From Phallus indusiatus (lineage: Eukaryota > Basidiomycota > Agaricomycetes > Phallales > Phallaceae), in assembly GCA_027605045.1 (NCBI GenBank), contig JAQFWX010000040.1, forward strand, positions 248,001-312,000: DNA of 64,000 nucleotides. The letters run 5' to 3'. The position numbers were made by a program, and so were the translations under genes. The notes beneath the pieces are model-generated. The model ran no database searches and was not told the origin of the DNA. It saw only the letters and a list, made by a program, of their open reading frames with translations. This document shows positions 21,275-32,523 of this stretch, one piece after another. Each line of letters opens with the position of its first letter. The first letter of the stretch is position 1.

Positions 21275-22130
21275 CCTCAAACACCTGACCATAAAAATTT
21301 ATGATATCTTAGAGGATATGGATATACACGAGTATAACCGACGCACTCGCACCTTTCTAGGCCGTCACCCTCTTCTCGAGACTCTATGAATATTCAGCGG
21401 TCTTGAATTCCCATCCGTCCCAGCTCTATTGCAATCCGTAGCTTTCTACATATCCTACGAACGCCTCTCCCCCATTTCAAATGCTTCAATCCCTGAACAC
21501 CGCTCAAAGTCTTACGCACATGTCCTTGTTTCATTACGGCCGTACAAGTCAACTCGAACAAGCTGGAGAATTTTCTTCCCTCACAACATGCGTGCTATCA
21601 CCCATCTCATCTGACAGAATTTCACAGCACTTAGAATATCTCGCCAAATTCGCCAAGTTTGCTCCAAACGTGGAACAACTAGCAATCGGACTACCCCGAA
21701 CCTCGCGTCACGAAACAGTACGATCCCAAATCACAACCCTTTCCTCATCCCAAACTCTAACTTTAACCTTAATTTCTCAGATAACAAACGTTATCCAAAC
21801 CCTCCTCCCACTCACAAAACTCGAATCATCCTCCAATTCTTCTCATCACTCAACACCTCCAAACCAACAGACATGCAAACTCTGCAATGCGCATACAACC
21901 ATCCATCCCTGTCGTGCGACGACGTCGAGGTTAACAACAGACAGCAATGCATCCGGTTACTCCGTCGTGAACCTTCGAATCAACCTGGGTTTGAAGTTAT
22001 CCCGCTGACTGATTTAAATCCTGATGATTGAAGAAGCAAATAGGGTGGATTTTTTTAGAGGATTTGCGTAGTATACTAGGGTGGTCGTGCTATGTCGTCG
22101 ATGGTTCCTTTTTTGATTTATATATGCATA
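21275..22130 (+). pseudogene. 5'-truncated, frameshifted F-box copy
   Basis: The segment matches 17495-18348 of the intact F-box gene, including its 3' UTR (CTATGTCGTCGATGGTTCC). It lacks the F-box exon. A TGG to TGA change (near 21388), a 4-nt insertion near 21450, small deletions near 21825 and a late stop (GATTGAAGAAG) disrupt the frame. Confidence 0.85.
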
Positions 22131-22884
22131 AAAGCTGGCGCTGGATAAATTAGTGATGAGCGCGCCTCAGGAGAGTGGAAGGAAGGGAACCTGTTGGATT
22201 TTATTAGTTCGGGCTATATTAAGTACAATATATATTACATAATAAATTGAGCTTTTGTCCTCCACCCATTTTGTGCTGTGTCGCGCTGTATCGTGTGTGC
22301 CGTGCTGTATCGTGTTAACGTCAATTTTACGATCTCTTACGTCTGATTCTACCCTACATTCGTCTTATAATCCAATAGAACCAGTTCGTCGGGTGAGGGG
22401 AGAAAAAGGTGTGTGTATGTGTGTGTGTGTGTGTGTGTGCCATGTGCCATGTGTAGCACCAAGAGAGAATATAGATGGGTTGAGGGAGAGACTTATAAGG
22501 GCACAGATTAAACTGTGCGCGAAGAAGGGTGGGAAAGAGCTGTCAAATAAAATGCTTTTGTGAAACAAGTACAATAAATGAAGAGAAAAATGATTGCACA
22601 GAGCATCATGAGGTAAAGTGTAAAATACTGCTCGAGGTGAATGAGTAGTCCACGTACTCCACGTGTCCACGGCTAACCTCGACTAGCAGTCGTGTCTGAC
22701 GGAGCTCGGACCATACTCAATTTTTAGCTCCGTTACGATCCGTCCCGTCGTTTTTGGCTCGGGGTCAACACTATTGTTCTGTTGGGAGTTCCCTTGTGTA
22801 GCCTGCGCCGATACTCATCAGTAGAACTTAGACAGCAGAAAACAAAGCGGTCACACATATCCACACAGCTGGCAATACCCTCAT
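22130..22884. other. Unique insert inside the duplicated F-box 3' flank, with (GT)n
   Basis: Homology to the F-box 3' flank (18340-18600) stops near 22150 and resumes near 22885. The insert holds an 11-mer (GCTGTATCGTG) repeated twice near 22290 and a (TG)n microsatellite at about 22410-22440. No gene was seen. Confidence 0.5.
22410..22440. repeat. (GT)n microsatellite
   Basis: About 30 bp of almost perfect GT/TG dinucleotide repeat. Confidence 0.85.
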
Positions 22885-23144
22885 GAAGGTCTCGCCAAAC
22901 CCCGGTTACGGGACAGATAAACACAAAAATGTAGTATCCGTATTTTAATGTGTAAACGACGCCCCGAAGGACCATACATTGATTTTACACACATATACAC
23001 ATCATACCTAAAAGACAGCTTGACAATATTGTAATGTTTGGCTCCTAAGAACTCGAACCACGTAATGGTAGATACACCCGGCATATTAGCCTCAATCGGA
23101 TTATTTGACATCTGAGCGAAATTGGATTAATCTTTATAGCAAAC

Positions 23145-24622
23145 CTATATCGAAATATCGGACATTGGTTTATAAGCTGCTGAGCGAATGTTGAGGATGA
23201 AACGACAGCTCTGTAGCATTATCCGGTCGTTAAGAGATTGAACCCAGTTGTCATAATAGTAGTTATATACTTACACAGATACTCGTGATCACAGTGAATA
23301 ATCTAAGCTAGGATCAGTAAGCCATTTCGCAAGGGAATAGATAGACGTACATCACGTACGGACCGCCTAGATTCTTCCATCTCAGAGAGGCGATAACATT
23401 CAGGGCCAAGCTTACTGCAAACGGAGGTTGTATACATGAACACATTATTTTACCAATGATATAAGGAACTGCATACCGACGATGACACAGTACACCCAGA
23501 GACCGTCTCTCATGAATACTCTGTATAGTGGAGCGTGTTTCAATCCCAGAAACATTCCGCAATCAAATATACCGTGTTTATATATTGCAGACAGAACAAA
23601 ACACAGAAATAAAACACTCTGATAACAGAGCATTCCAATCCTAAAAGTAAAAGGGAAGGAAGATTAGCGATCAGTTTCATTTAAAACTGTGTATAAATGA
23701 GTACGAACCATACTGTCGTTGATTCAGGGGTATAGCCTTCTGTTGCACATACTGGGAACAAAATGAAGTTGAGGTGAGGTAGTGGTTGCAGAGCAGTATT
23801 ACCATGCGGTAGGACTTGAACAATCGTGAGGGCAACAAACGCCGTCTCCCAACCCAAAAAGGTTATAATTAAAAAAGAGAGTAGATATTTATTTTTGCCA
23901 CAAAATGCATAGACTGAAAAAAAAATGAGTGGATGATTAATTGGCCCGATTTCTTAAAGAATGACAAGTTGAAGATGATGATGAAAGATACCTCGATAGG
24001 CTAAGAACATGTCCGCGGCTGTTATTACAAACATACACCCAACACTTCCACACCACTCGAATGTCCAGCAACTCAAATTTGAGAGACGCGCGGATGTGAT
24101 CACTCCGAACCTAACCAATTCATTCAGTCTCAGACACTGTGATGAAAGTTCATAGAGACATTACAAGGAAACTGTCAGAGGAAAATACCGGACAACCAGA
24201 AAAAGGATTTTGATAGGGGACCATCTGGAGCTGTATGTCAGAATTTGATAAGTGCAGTGAGCGATTTGTATCCTTCACCCAAAAAAAAATATAAGCGTAC
24301 CTCCAAACATACACTTTCTAGTCAGAAAAACAGTCAGTGAAGAAGTCGTCGTCGCACTGAAAGCGAAAGTACCAACTTCATCATCCAACGTTAAAAGGAC
24401 ATCATATACCATTATCGTCACAGCAACGGCTTTTTGAGTTGCGAAGATATGACATCTGAATATGAGTCAAGTTGAAATTTCATGAGAGGACTAACCATTG
24501 ACGAACGTAGCGACATATACTACTGATGTATTTTCTAAGACGGCGGGCACGAGCAGTTCGGAGTGGGATACCCAAGGCGGCCCCGTACCATTAGTTTTTG
24601 CAGTTGATATTGCGACCAGCAT
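23145..24622 (-). CDS. DUF6533-family multi-pass membrane protein, copy 2
   Basis: Same ten-exon layout as copy 1, with all splice sites and phases conserved and no in-frame stop. Landmarks are VAVTIMVYDVLLTLDDE, the 17-nt exon (KVYVW), RWSPIKILFLVVRYFPL, CWTFEWCGSVGCMF, DMFLAYR, YAFCGKNKYLL, WIGMLCYQSVLFLCFVL, SLALNVIASLRW, and CRFILNIRSAAYKPMS before the stop. It is the closest relative of copy 1. The start ATG lies at the same place as in copy 1 (MLVAISTAKTN). Confidence 0.8.
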
Positions 24623-25330
24623 GGAACGATTAATTGGATATCTGGGTAATATAAGGAGAAGAGTGGATGCAACTTTGGGAAAATTCATCCGAATTTATAG
24701 ATCTGCCGCGTAATACGTGTCCATAGTTTGGGTGATCATCGCCACGGTTCGCTGGTGCTGGTGACTAGTGACTCAGATCACCAAAACTATTGGAACACAA
24801 CCGGCGTGTAAAGTTCGATATTGCCAATGTCGCCTTATCAAAGGTTATACTCAATACTCAATACATTGGCACCAGGATGTTATGTGCTTCCGTTTCCCGC
24901 GGGTCGTGACTTCAATACTAAGAATTTAGGCCTAAGTGTCAAGTGATTAATAGAGAAATGAGGTTTGGAAGGCATAAATGCTGTGTTTATTTAGGTAAAT
25001 TGCGCCATATCAAGCATCGATGAAATAGTCATATGCCTAAACGGTTTAAGTTGCGCAGGCTCAGTCCGTTGCATGAAGTTTTCTTTTTGCGGGTGTAAAC
25101 TCACATTGTGTACTTTTGAGTTACAATTTGACTCAATTGGTGTTCTTAATTAGTTCAAGTTATCCTCCAATAGCAAGCTTTGATGGTGTTTAAAAATGCG
25201 TTTTTGAATTCTAATTCACTCACCTATTATTTTGCCAGCCCGTTTTCGGAACATATTATCACCGGTACGACAAACGAATGATATAGTTTCCGCTCCATAT
25301 GGACATCTGAAGTCTTTGCAATGGAATCGA
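24623..25330. other. Conserved upstream region of DUF6533 copy 2
   Basis: Non-coding, but closely similar to the upstream regions of copies 1, 3 and 4 (for example near 20193-20900): shared words include CACATTG.GTACTTTTGAGTTACAA, TTTTCGGAACATATTATCAC and ATATAGTTTCCGCTCCATATGGACAT. It ends in a short trace of the MFS-exon relic (GTTCATGATC near 25332). Confidence 0.6.
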
Positions 25331-25760
25331 TGTTCATGATCCCCCATCTTGCCTGATGAATGGAAAGAAAATAGGACAGTTTTTTTAAAGGTTTTGCCTA
25401 TGTCGGGGCAAAGGAAAACTGAATTTAGAACCTAGATCAGAGTTACATAAACCGGCTTATTGACTGGTTAGATGGTTGTACCATGTCGCCTCGGGTTTTT
25501 TTCCGGGGGGGGGTGGTGTATATATAGTTATACATGCATATAAAAGCTCGTGCTGGATAGAACCGGAAAAGAATGAAGCACAACCACGGAAAGCAAAGAC
25601 GACACCAAATACATATTCATACATTTCCTCACGTTGCAGCACCTTCACAAAAATCTCAGCAAACTCCGAGTCCGGTTACGGTACAGATGAATAGTACAAA
25701 AAATGTAGCATCTTTTATATAACAAGGATTGCCACGCTACCCGATAGTGTGGTGAAGTCG
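25331..25760 (+). pseudogene. F-box 3' end and 3' flank remnant
   Basis: The segment starts with a decayed copy of the F-box C-terminus (CCTGATGAATGG to GGTTTTGCCTATGTC, compare 18238-18290) and continues with its 3' flank (CTCGTGCTGGATAGAACC, CACCTTCACAAAAATCT, GATGAATAGTACAAAAAATGTAGC, compare 18370-18560). A poly-G run of nine lies near 25504. Confidence 0.7.
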
Positions 25761-25890
25761 GGCTCCTGCGACATTTTACAATAATTGTAACATACAAAAG
25801 TTTGAAACTACATAATAATAGATACAGCGGTCAACAGCCTCGGATCTGATGCTTTTACATCTGAGCAAAATGAAAATTCTTAAAGCAAAC

Positions 25891-27312
25891 CTATATCGAA
25901 ATGGACATTGGTTTATACGCCGCTGAGCGTATGTTGAGGATTAAACGACAGCTCTGCAAGATTACTCAATTCGGTGGGAGGCTTAACATGGCTCAGGCTG
26001 TTCATTACTTACACAGATACTTGTGACCACGGTGAATAATCTAATTTCAAATAAAGTGAACCATTCAATTCACAAAAGAATGAACAGAGACGTACGTCAC
26101 GAATGAAATGCCTAGAATTCTCCACTTCAAAGCGGCGGCAACATTTAGGGCCAAACTTACTGCCAACGGAGGCTCAACATGAGTATACTGGTATTAGTTG
26201 ATGGATATTGGGCGTTACATACCGACAATGACAAAGTACGCCCAGAGGCCATCTCTCACAAATACTCTATATAGTGGTGCTTGTTTCGTTCCCAGAATCA
26301 ATCCGGAATAAAATATGCCGTGTTTGTATAGAGCGGACAGAATAAAACACAGAAAGAGAACACTCTGATAACAGAGCATCCCAACCCTAAGAATAAATCA
26401 ACCATTCAAGATTTCGTTGAACAGAATATGTACATTAGATAGGTACTAACCATACGACCGCTGCTTTCTGGGGGTATACACCTGGTGTACATGCTAGGGC
26501 GAAAACAAAGTTAAGGTGAGGTAGTGGATCCGGACTGAGAACGTTAACGTCATGCGGCAGGATAATAGGTATGAGCGAGAAAACGGTCGCCTCCCAACCC
26601 AGAAAGGTTACAATCAAAAAAGAGAGTAAATATTTATTTTTGCCGCAAAATGCATAAACTGAGAAACAAATGAATGGTTGATTGGCATAATCACAAAGAC
26701 GATAAAATGAAGAGTCATACCTCGATAGGCTAGGAACATGTCTGCAGCTGCCATTACAAACACACACCCAACACTTTCATACCATTCGAATAGCGAGCAA
26801 GTGAATTTTGAGGGAAACACAGATGTGATCGCTCCATACCTAACCAGCTCATTAGTCTCAGGCTTCGTGATGAAAGTCCGTGGGCACATTACGAGTAAAG
26901 GGATAGTGGAAAATAGCGGATAATTAGATAAAGGATTTTGATAGGAGACCATCTGGAGCTATCAAAATTTGAGCAGTTCACATCGTGCACCAAAATATTT
27001 CAGCGTACCTCCAAACATACACTCTCTAGTCAGGAATCAGTAAGTGATCAGAGTCGTCGCATCGAAAGCAGAAACACCAACTTCGTCATCCAACGTTAAT
27101 AGGATATCATACACCATAACAGTTACCAGAATGACTTGAGTTGCAAAGCATAAATATGAGTAAAATAATTTTTTAGGAGGGAACTGACCACTTATGAGTG
27201 TACCGACATATACTACCGGTGCATTTTCCAACCAGACGGCGGGCAATTCGGAATCGGATACCAAAAACGATTCCGTATTATTGGTTGTTGCAATCGATCT
27301 TGGGACCAGCAT
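25891..27312 (-). CDS. DUF6533-family multi-pass membrane protein, copy 3
   Basis: Same ten-exon plan, open throughout. Landmarks: VSDSELPAVWLENAPVVYVG, VTVMVYDILLTLDDE, the 17-nt exon (RVYVW), RWSPIKILYLIIRYFPLSL, SKFTCSLFEWYESVGCVF, DMFLAYR, YAFCGKNKYLL, WVGMLCYQSVLFLCFIL, SLALNVAAALKWR, and CRLILNIRSAAYKPMSISI at the C-terminus, one residue shorter than copies 1 and 2. More diverged from copies 1 and 2 than those are from each other; closer to copies 4 and 5 in the transmembrane exons. Confidence 0.8.
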
Positions 27313-28039
27313 GAACAGCTAATCGGATATCTGGGTGGTATTATGAAGAGGGAATGTCGCCTTTGAAAAAATCTCTCCTCGAATTTATAGTCTATTGCAT
27401 GTCAAAATTGAATATACCCCCCTGTAGAGAGTTTGGGCGATCATGGCCACACTAATGAGCTGGTGATTGAGATCAACAAGCCACTGAGTGAGAGTCTGCG
27501 CGTACTGATTGATATTGCCGATATCGTATTTCTGAAGGCCCCACCCATTAAATTGACTCGAACAATAATGCTATGCGCAGTTTCCTGTGGACCGTGGGGG
27601 CTGACTCCAATAGGACTTCATTTAGGCAAAAAATATCAAACGACTAGTCGAGAAATACGAACGTGTCAAGGTTTGTAAGGCATGAATGCCTTGTTTGAAT
27701 AGGATGTGTCATATCAAGCATCGATGGAAAACAATTCAAGGCAACTGACCAAGTTCAAATTTGGGCACGCGCCCCATTGCATGGAGCTTTCTCCTTTTTC
27801 ACCTGTGCGACTCACTTCACATTGCGTACTTCTGCGTTGCAAGTAGACTCACCCGGGGGGTATAACCCTCATGTTCCTCTCCAATGCTGAACTTTGATGG
27901 CGTCTAGAAGTTGGGTTTTTTGAATCCCAATTCATCCACTTATTATTCTGTCGGTCCGTTTTCGGAACATTACTGGTACAGCGTACAGCAATAAACGAAT
28001 GAATGATATAGCATCCGCTTCACACGGGCATGTGGAAGC

Positions 28040-28560
28040 TTTGTTATAACGTGTTAATGATTGGTTCCTGGACCTTGTCGATGTCAATTGCTGGCTTCAT
28101 TTGTTCAATAGACTTCGGGCATTGGTGGCAACTGAGAACCTAACTTGAGTTGCAGCCTACAATTCAGAAAACACGGAGATTAGATATACATAAACCGAGA
28201 TATTGACATACAAGATCGTTTAAAGTTGAAGCTAAGCGAAGACGGGACTCTACGAAGTAGTGTCCCCCGGTTGGGACAAGGGGAACTGTTGAATTCAGAA
28301 TTGATACTAGAACGCTGAGATGGAGCACCGTTGTGACATAATAGTTGTCACAGCGCCTTTTTTCTCACGTGTCCACTAAATTCATCGCGCAACAATAGAA
28401 CTCGAACCCAGCCCCTGCTTTCCCACGGATCGGAGACCGAGTAGGGACTGCGAAAAAATATGCGGACGGTCTCCGATCCGTGGGAAAGTAGGGGCTCGAG
28501 TCTAAAGCGGCAAAGCGTCATGATGCATGAAGCTTGAAGCTATTTTACATATACAATTGT
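28040..28560 (+). pseudogene. Remnants of MFS exon and of p24 promoter/start, with a foldback insertion
   Basis: At 28040-28130 a piece resembles MFS exon 3 (ATGATTGGTTCCTGGACC). At 28140-28260 and 28320-28560 the sequence follows the p24 upstream region, including GTTGTCACAGCG and the GCGTCATG start. Just before that ATG the homology is split by a roughly 118-bp inverted-repeat insertion. Confidence 0.65.
28393..28510. mobile_element. Foldback (MITE-like) insertion
   Basis: Two arms, 28401-28439 and 28467-28500, are near-perfect inverted copies (core TTTCCCACGGATCGGAGACC in the left arm). The sequence interrupts the p24-derived CGCGCAAAGCGTCATG word and is bounded by GCAA on both sides (28389-28392 and 28510-28513), a possible target duplication. 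The arms end in B-box-like words (ACTCGAACCC / GGGCTCGAGTC). No ORF. Confidence 0.65.
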
Positions 28561-29100
28561 TAAGAGTATTGACTTACCCAATTGCCTAGTGTAGGAGATT
28601 TAGATCAGAGTTGAAACGGTTTATTGACCGATGGTTAGATAAATGAATGTGCTATGTTATTGAGGGATATTTGTTTGATTATATATGTGCATTATCTGTG
28701 CACACTGAACCATCAGGCTTGCGAGTATCGGTGTGATTATTTGGGATTTATGTGAATATCTTAGGGGGTTTCTTTTTTATATATATCCGCAAAAAAAAGA
28801 AATCGTCACGAGTCTGTTCTGTATTAATCTAGATTTTACCAAATATCGATGCGAACGTTCCATGGTTCAACTTGGGCTTCAATATTACTTCATTAATTGT
28901 TTCGCAATGCAATATCAGTTTTCACAATGAAACTGAGACAACGGCACATGATTAACCTCTACGTATGTCTTAGCTGACCTTTGTCCTGTCAATCAGGTGA
29001 TTTTCAATACAACTTGAAACTAAGTAAAAGATTTAGTTGTTACAGCCTCCTCGATCAAGATTATTGTACTTTGGAGAGAAATTGATTTAAGGAAGCGAAT
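28561..29100. other. Decayed F-box 3' flank between units
   Basis: Only fragments are recognisable (for example near 28600-28700, TTATTGACC..TGGTTAGAT and GATTATATATGTGCATTATC, compare 25440-25470 and 18340-18350). No gene. Confidence 0.4.
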
Positions 29101-30512
29101 CTACACTGAAGTAATATTGGAAAATGGCTTATAAGCTGCTGAGCGAATGTTGAGGATGAAACGGCAACTCTGCAAGATTACCAAGTTTAATTGGGAGCTT
29201 AACCACAGCTGATAATATTTATATACTTACACAGATACTTGTGACCGCTGTAAATGATCTAATTTGGAATAAAGTGAACCATTTTATAATCGAATGTTTA
29301 AATAAACGTACCCCACGAACGGAATGCCCAAAACCCTCCACTTTGAAGCGACGGCAACATTTAAGGCCAAACTTACTGCCAACAAAGACTTGTACGTAAA
29401 CACATTGATATTAACTGATGAATATTAGGAAGTACATACCGACGATGATGGAGTACGCCCAGAGACCATCTCTCATAAACACTCTATACAGTGGTGCTTG
29501 TTTCGATCCCAGAAACAATCCGGAATATAATACACCGTGTTTATACAAGGCGGACAGAATAAAACACATAAAGAGAATACTCTGGTAACAGAGCATCCCA
29601 ATCCTAAGAGTAAATTAAAAAATATCAGTGATTGATGTAATTGAACAGCGTGCATAAACGTATACGAACCATATGATCATTGCTTTCTGGGGATATGCAT
29701 CTGGTGTACATACCTGGCCCAAAAAGAAGTTGCGAGTTATTGGATTGGAAACAGTTATACCATGTGGCAGAATAGCAGCTATGAGCGAAAAAGCGGTCGC
29801 CTCCCAGCCAAAATAGGTTATAATCAAAAAAGACAGTAGATATTTATTCTCGCCGCAGAATGCATAAACTAAAGAGCAAATGAATGGTCGATTGACGAAA
29901 TTGATACGTTAAAGAAGATGGGAAATACCTCGATAGGCTAAGAACATGTCCGCGGCTGCCACTACAAATATAGACCCAATACCTCCATACCACTCGAATA
30001 CCAAGCAAGTGAATTTTGAAGGGAGTATGAATGTAATTATTGCGTATCTAAGCAGCTCATTAGTCCCAGGACCCGTGATAAAGTTAATGGAAAATTACAT
30101 GTAAAGTGATAGCGGAAAATAACGGATAATTAGATAAAGGATTTTGATAGGAGACCACTTAGAGCTATTTGAGCAGTTCGCATCATTCACCAAAGTATCG
30201 GGGATATTTTAGCGTACCTCCAAACATACTCTTTCTATTCAGAAAATAGTAAGTAAAGTCGTGACTCCGAAAACAGAAACACCAACTTCGTCATCCAAAG
30301 TTAGTAGGATATCATATACCGCTACCGTTATAACAACGACTTAAGTATCCGGATGTGAGTTATATAAATGAAGTTTTCAGAGGAGACTGACCAGCTATGA
30401 GTGTACCGACATATTCTACCGATGCATTTTCCAACCAGACGAGCAATTCCGAATTGGATACCTCAAACGACCCCGTTCCGTTTGTTTCTGCAATCGATCT
30501 TCCGGCCAGCAT
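29101..30512 (-). CDS. DUF6533-family multi-pass membrane protein, copy 4
   Basis: Same ten exons, open throughout, start at the equivalent ATG (30512). Landmarks: VYDILLTLDDE, the 17-nt exon (KEYVW), KWSPIKILYLIIRYFPLSL, CLVFEWYGGIGSIF, DMFLAYR, YAFCGENKYLL, WIGMLCYQSILFMCFIL, SLALNVAVASKWR and CRFILNIRSAAYKPFSNITS before the stop. The C-terminal tail differs from the other copies. It lies upstream of, and divergent from, the intact p24 gene. Confidence 0.8.
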
Positions 30513-31149
30513 GAACGATCAATTGGATACCTGGGTGGTACAAGGAGAGTGTAGCTGTAAAGAAAAATATCTCCTCAATTTTATAATCTATCGCACGTCA
30601 ATGCGTGTCTCTATTTTGGGCGATCATGGCCACGCCGGTGAGCTGGTGACCGAAATCAGCAAGCCAGGAATCGGCATGCAATTTATATTGCCAAGATGCT
30701 AGTACCACCTTCTTGAAGGTTTCATTCAGTAAATTGACACGAATGATGGTGCTATGCGCCGTTTCTCGTGGACTGTAGACGCTGACCGCAGGACTTTTAC
30801 TATTTAATCACAAAATACGACATGTTGAAGCTCGTAATGTATGAATGCCGAACCTGAGCAATGTGTGTCATATCGAACATCGATGAAATATAAAATGCAC
30901 ACGAACGGTTCAAGTTTGTGCACGCAGCCCTCTTGCCTGTGACTTAGTACCTCCATGGCGTGCCTTTTCAGTTACAACTACGGGTGTTGGTATAGCCCGT
31001 ATGCTCCTTTCCGATGCATATGGTGAATTCTCATGGTGGTTGGAAATACGTTTTTGAACTCCAATTCGTCCACCTATTTTTTCCGACCCGTTTGCGGAAC
31101 AATCTGGTACAACAACAAACGAATGGATGGTGTATGTAGCTTCCGCTCC

Positions 31150-31345
31150 ACACCGGCATTTGAAGACTTTGCTAGAGAATTGGTGTCCATGATTGGTTCC
31201 TCGACCGTGTCAATGTCAATTGTGGCTTCATCTCTAAAAAAAATCCCACTCAGTATACCTCACACATTGGTGGAGATGCAATAATCTCTGTATTATTGTG
31301 CTTAACTTGAGTTGCCGGTTGCAGCCTACAATTTTTGAAACATGG
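31150..31345 (+). pseudogene. Relic of an MFS transporter exon plus following intron
   Basis: The stretch aligns in the same orientation with exon 3 and intron 3 of the MFS gene at 48320-48490: ATGATTGGTTCCTCGACC, AAAAAAATCCCACTCA.TATAC, then GTATTATTG and CCTACAAT in the old intron. It is broken by a deletion and substitutions. Shorter traces occur beside the other DUF6533 copies (about 20905, 25330, 28050, 41575). Confidence 0.7.
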
Positions 31346-31526
31346 GGAATCAAATATATATAAGCCGAAATACCGACATACAAGAATGTGTAAAATGACC
31401 TGTTAAAATTCATCGAAGACAGGCCTCTAGGAAGTAGTTTTCCTCGTCAACTTCAAGAGTAATACTCGACACTTTTGAATCGATAAAATGAGAACGTGTT
31501 TCGTGGCTGAGATGGACAGAAAACAC

Positions 31527-31553
31527 CGCTGTGACAGACCAGTTGTCACAGCG
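31527..31553. promoter_or_regulatory. Dyad-symmetric element in the p24 promoter
   Basis: CGCTGTGACA and its exact reverse complement TGTCACAGCG are separated by 7 bp, 46 bp before the p24 ATG. Looser versions are kept in both p24 promoter remnants (near 21000-21030 and 28330-28365). Confidence 0.45.
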
Positions 31554-31598
31554 TCTTTTTTCTCACACGTTTCCATTCTGTTCATCGCGCAAAGCGTC

Positions 31599-32523
31599 AT
31601 GAAGCTAACTCCTCCAGGGTGGGGTCTAGCAGCCTTCTTATTTTCTCTCATTTCAATAGCGAATGGATCGGCTTTAACGACTGTCATTGGTGCGAACGAG
31701 AGATCATGTTTTTTTGCCGAGGTGGATAAGGCAGGCGAGAAGATCGGTGTATGTGATTTTTGCTACTCTGGTTCTTTTTTGGGTTGTGCTAACATTTAGT
31801 ATTTCATCTTAGTTTTATTTTGCAGTATGTTGACTGAGACACTATACACAATTCGTTCCCTTCATCTCTTTCCACAGGTTCAATCCGGCGGCTCCTTCGA
31901 CATCAACTTTGACGTAAAAGACCCAAACAACAAACTCATGCTGGACGGAAAAGAAGAGCGTCAAGGAGACTACGTTTTCACTGCCAACCACGTGGGCGAA
32001 TACGCTTTCTGCTTCGAGAACGACATGTCCACTTTAACCGGAAAACTCATCGATATTGATATTACCGTCGAAAGCGAGCCTCGCAGAGATTTACCTATCA
32101 AGCCGGGACAACTTGCGGATCAGACGACTGCGTTGGAGGAGAGTATATACCGGTTGAGTAACATGCTTTCGGGAATTCGTCGAAAACAACGAAAGTAAGT
32201 TCAGGCCGTGTATCTTTTTTCGTTGTTGGGCAATGGCCTTACCATCTATATCAGTGCACATACTCGCGAACGTCGTGGTTATTTCATCGTGGAATCGACG
32301 CAATCGTACGATCATATTTAATTATTTCTCGGATTAGTACGTCTCACAAACTCTAATTAGCCGAATTTTCTGGTACAGTGTCCTCGAAACTGCAATGATT
32401 ATTGGAATGGCAATGTAAGTCCGCATTTGACGAAAGCGACCAAAAACCTCATATCCCCTTAGTGTGCAAGTCTACGTACTACAAACATTCTTCACCAAAA
32501 CCGGTCGACGCTACAAAGTATAA
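31599..32523 (+). CDS. p24-family (emp24/TMED, GOLD domain) cargo receptor
   Basis: Six exons (31599-31748, 31813-31824, 31878-32194, 32255-32305, 32361-32414, 32463-32523) give 214 aa. A signal peptide (LAAFLFSLISIANGSA) precedes the GOLD domain: ALTTVIGANERSCFFAEVD, FYFAVQSGGSFDINFDVKDP and HVGEYAFCFENDMS, with its two conserved cysteines. Then come a coiled-coil stalk, the HTRERRGYFIVESTQSRI segment, a transmembrane helix (VLETAMIIGMAIVQVYVL) and a short basic tail with the FF COPII signal (QTFFTKTGRRYKV). Exon 2 is only 12 nt (FYFA). It cycles between ER and Golgi and helps sort GPI-anchored and other cargo. It is the only intact p24 copy among several local remnants. Confidence 0.9.

Noticed and set aside
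28389..28513. Possible tRNA gene (B-box-like words)
   Set aside because: No cloverleaf could be drawn; the words sit at the ends of a long hairpin, better explained as a foldback insertion.
18711..31600. Repeated units as a CRISPR-like or satellite array
   Set aside because: Units are 2-4 kb, gene-bearing and diverged, as expected for segmental duplication in a eukaryote.
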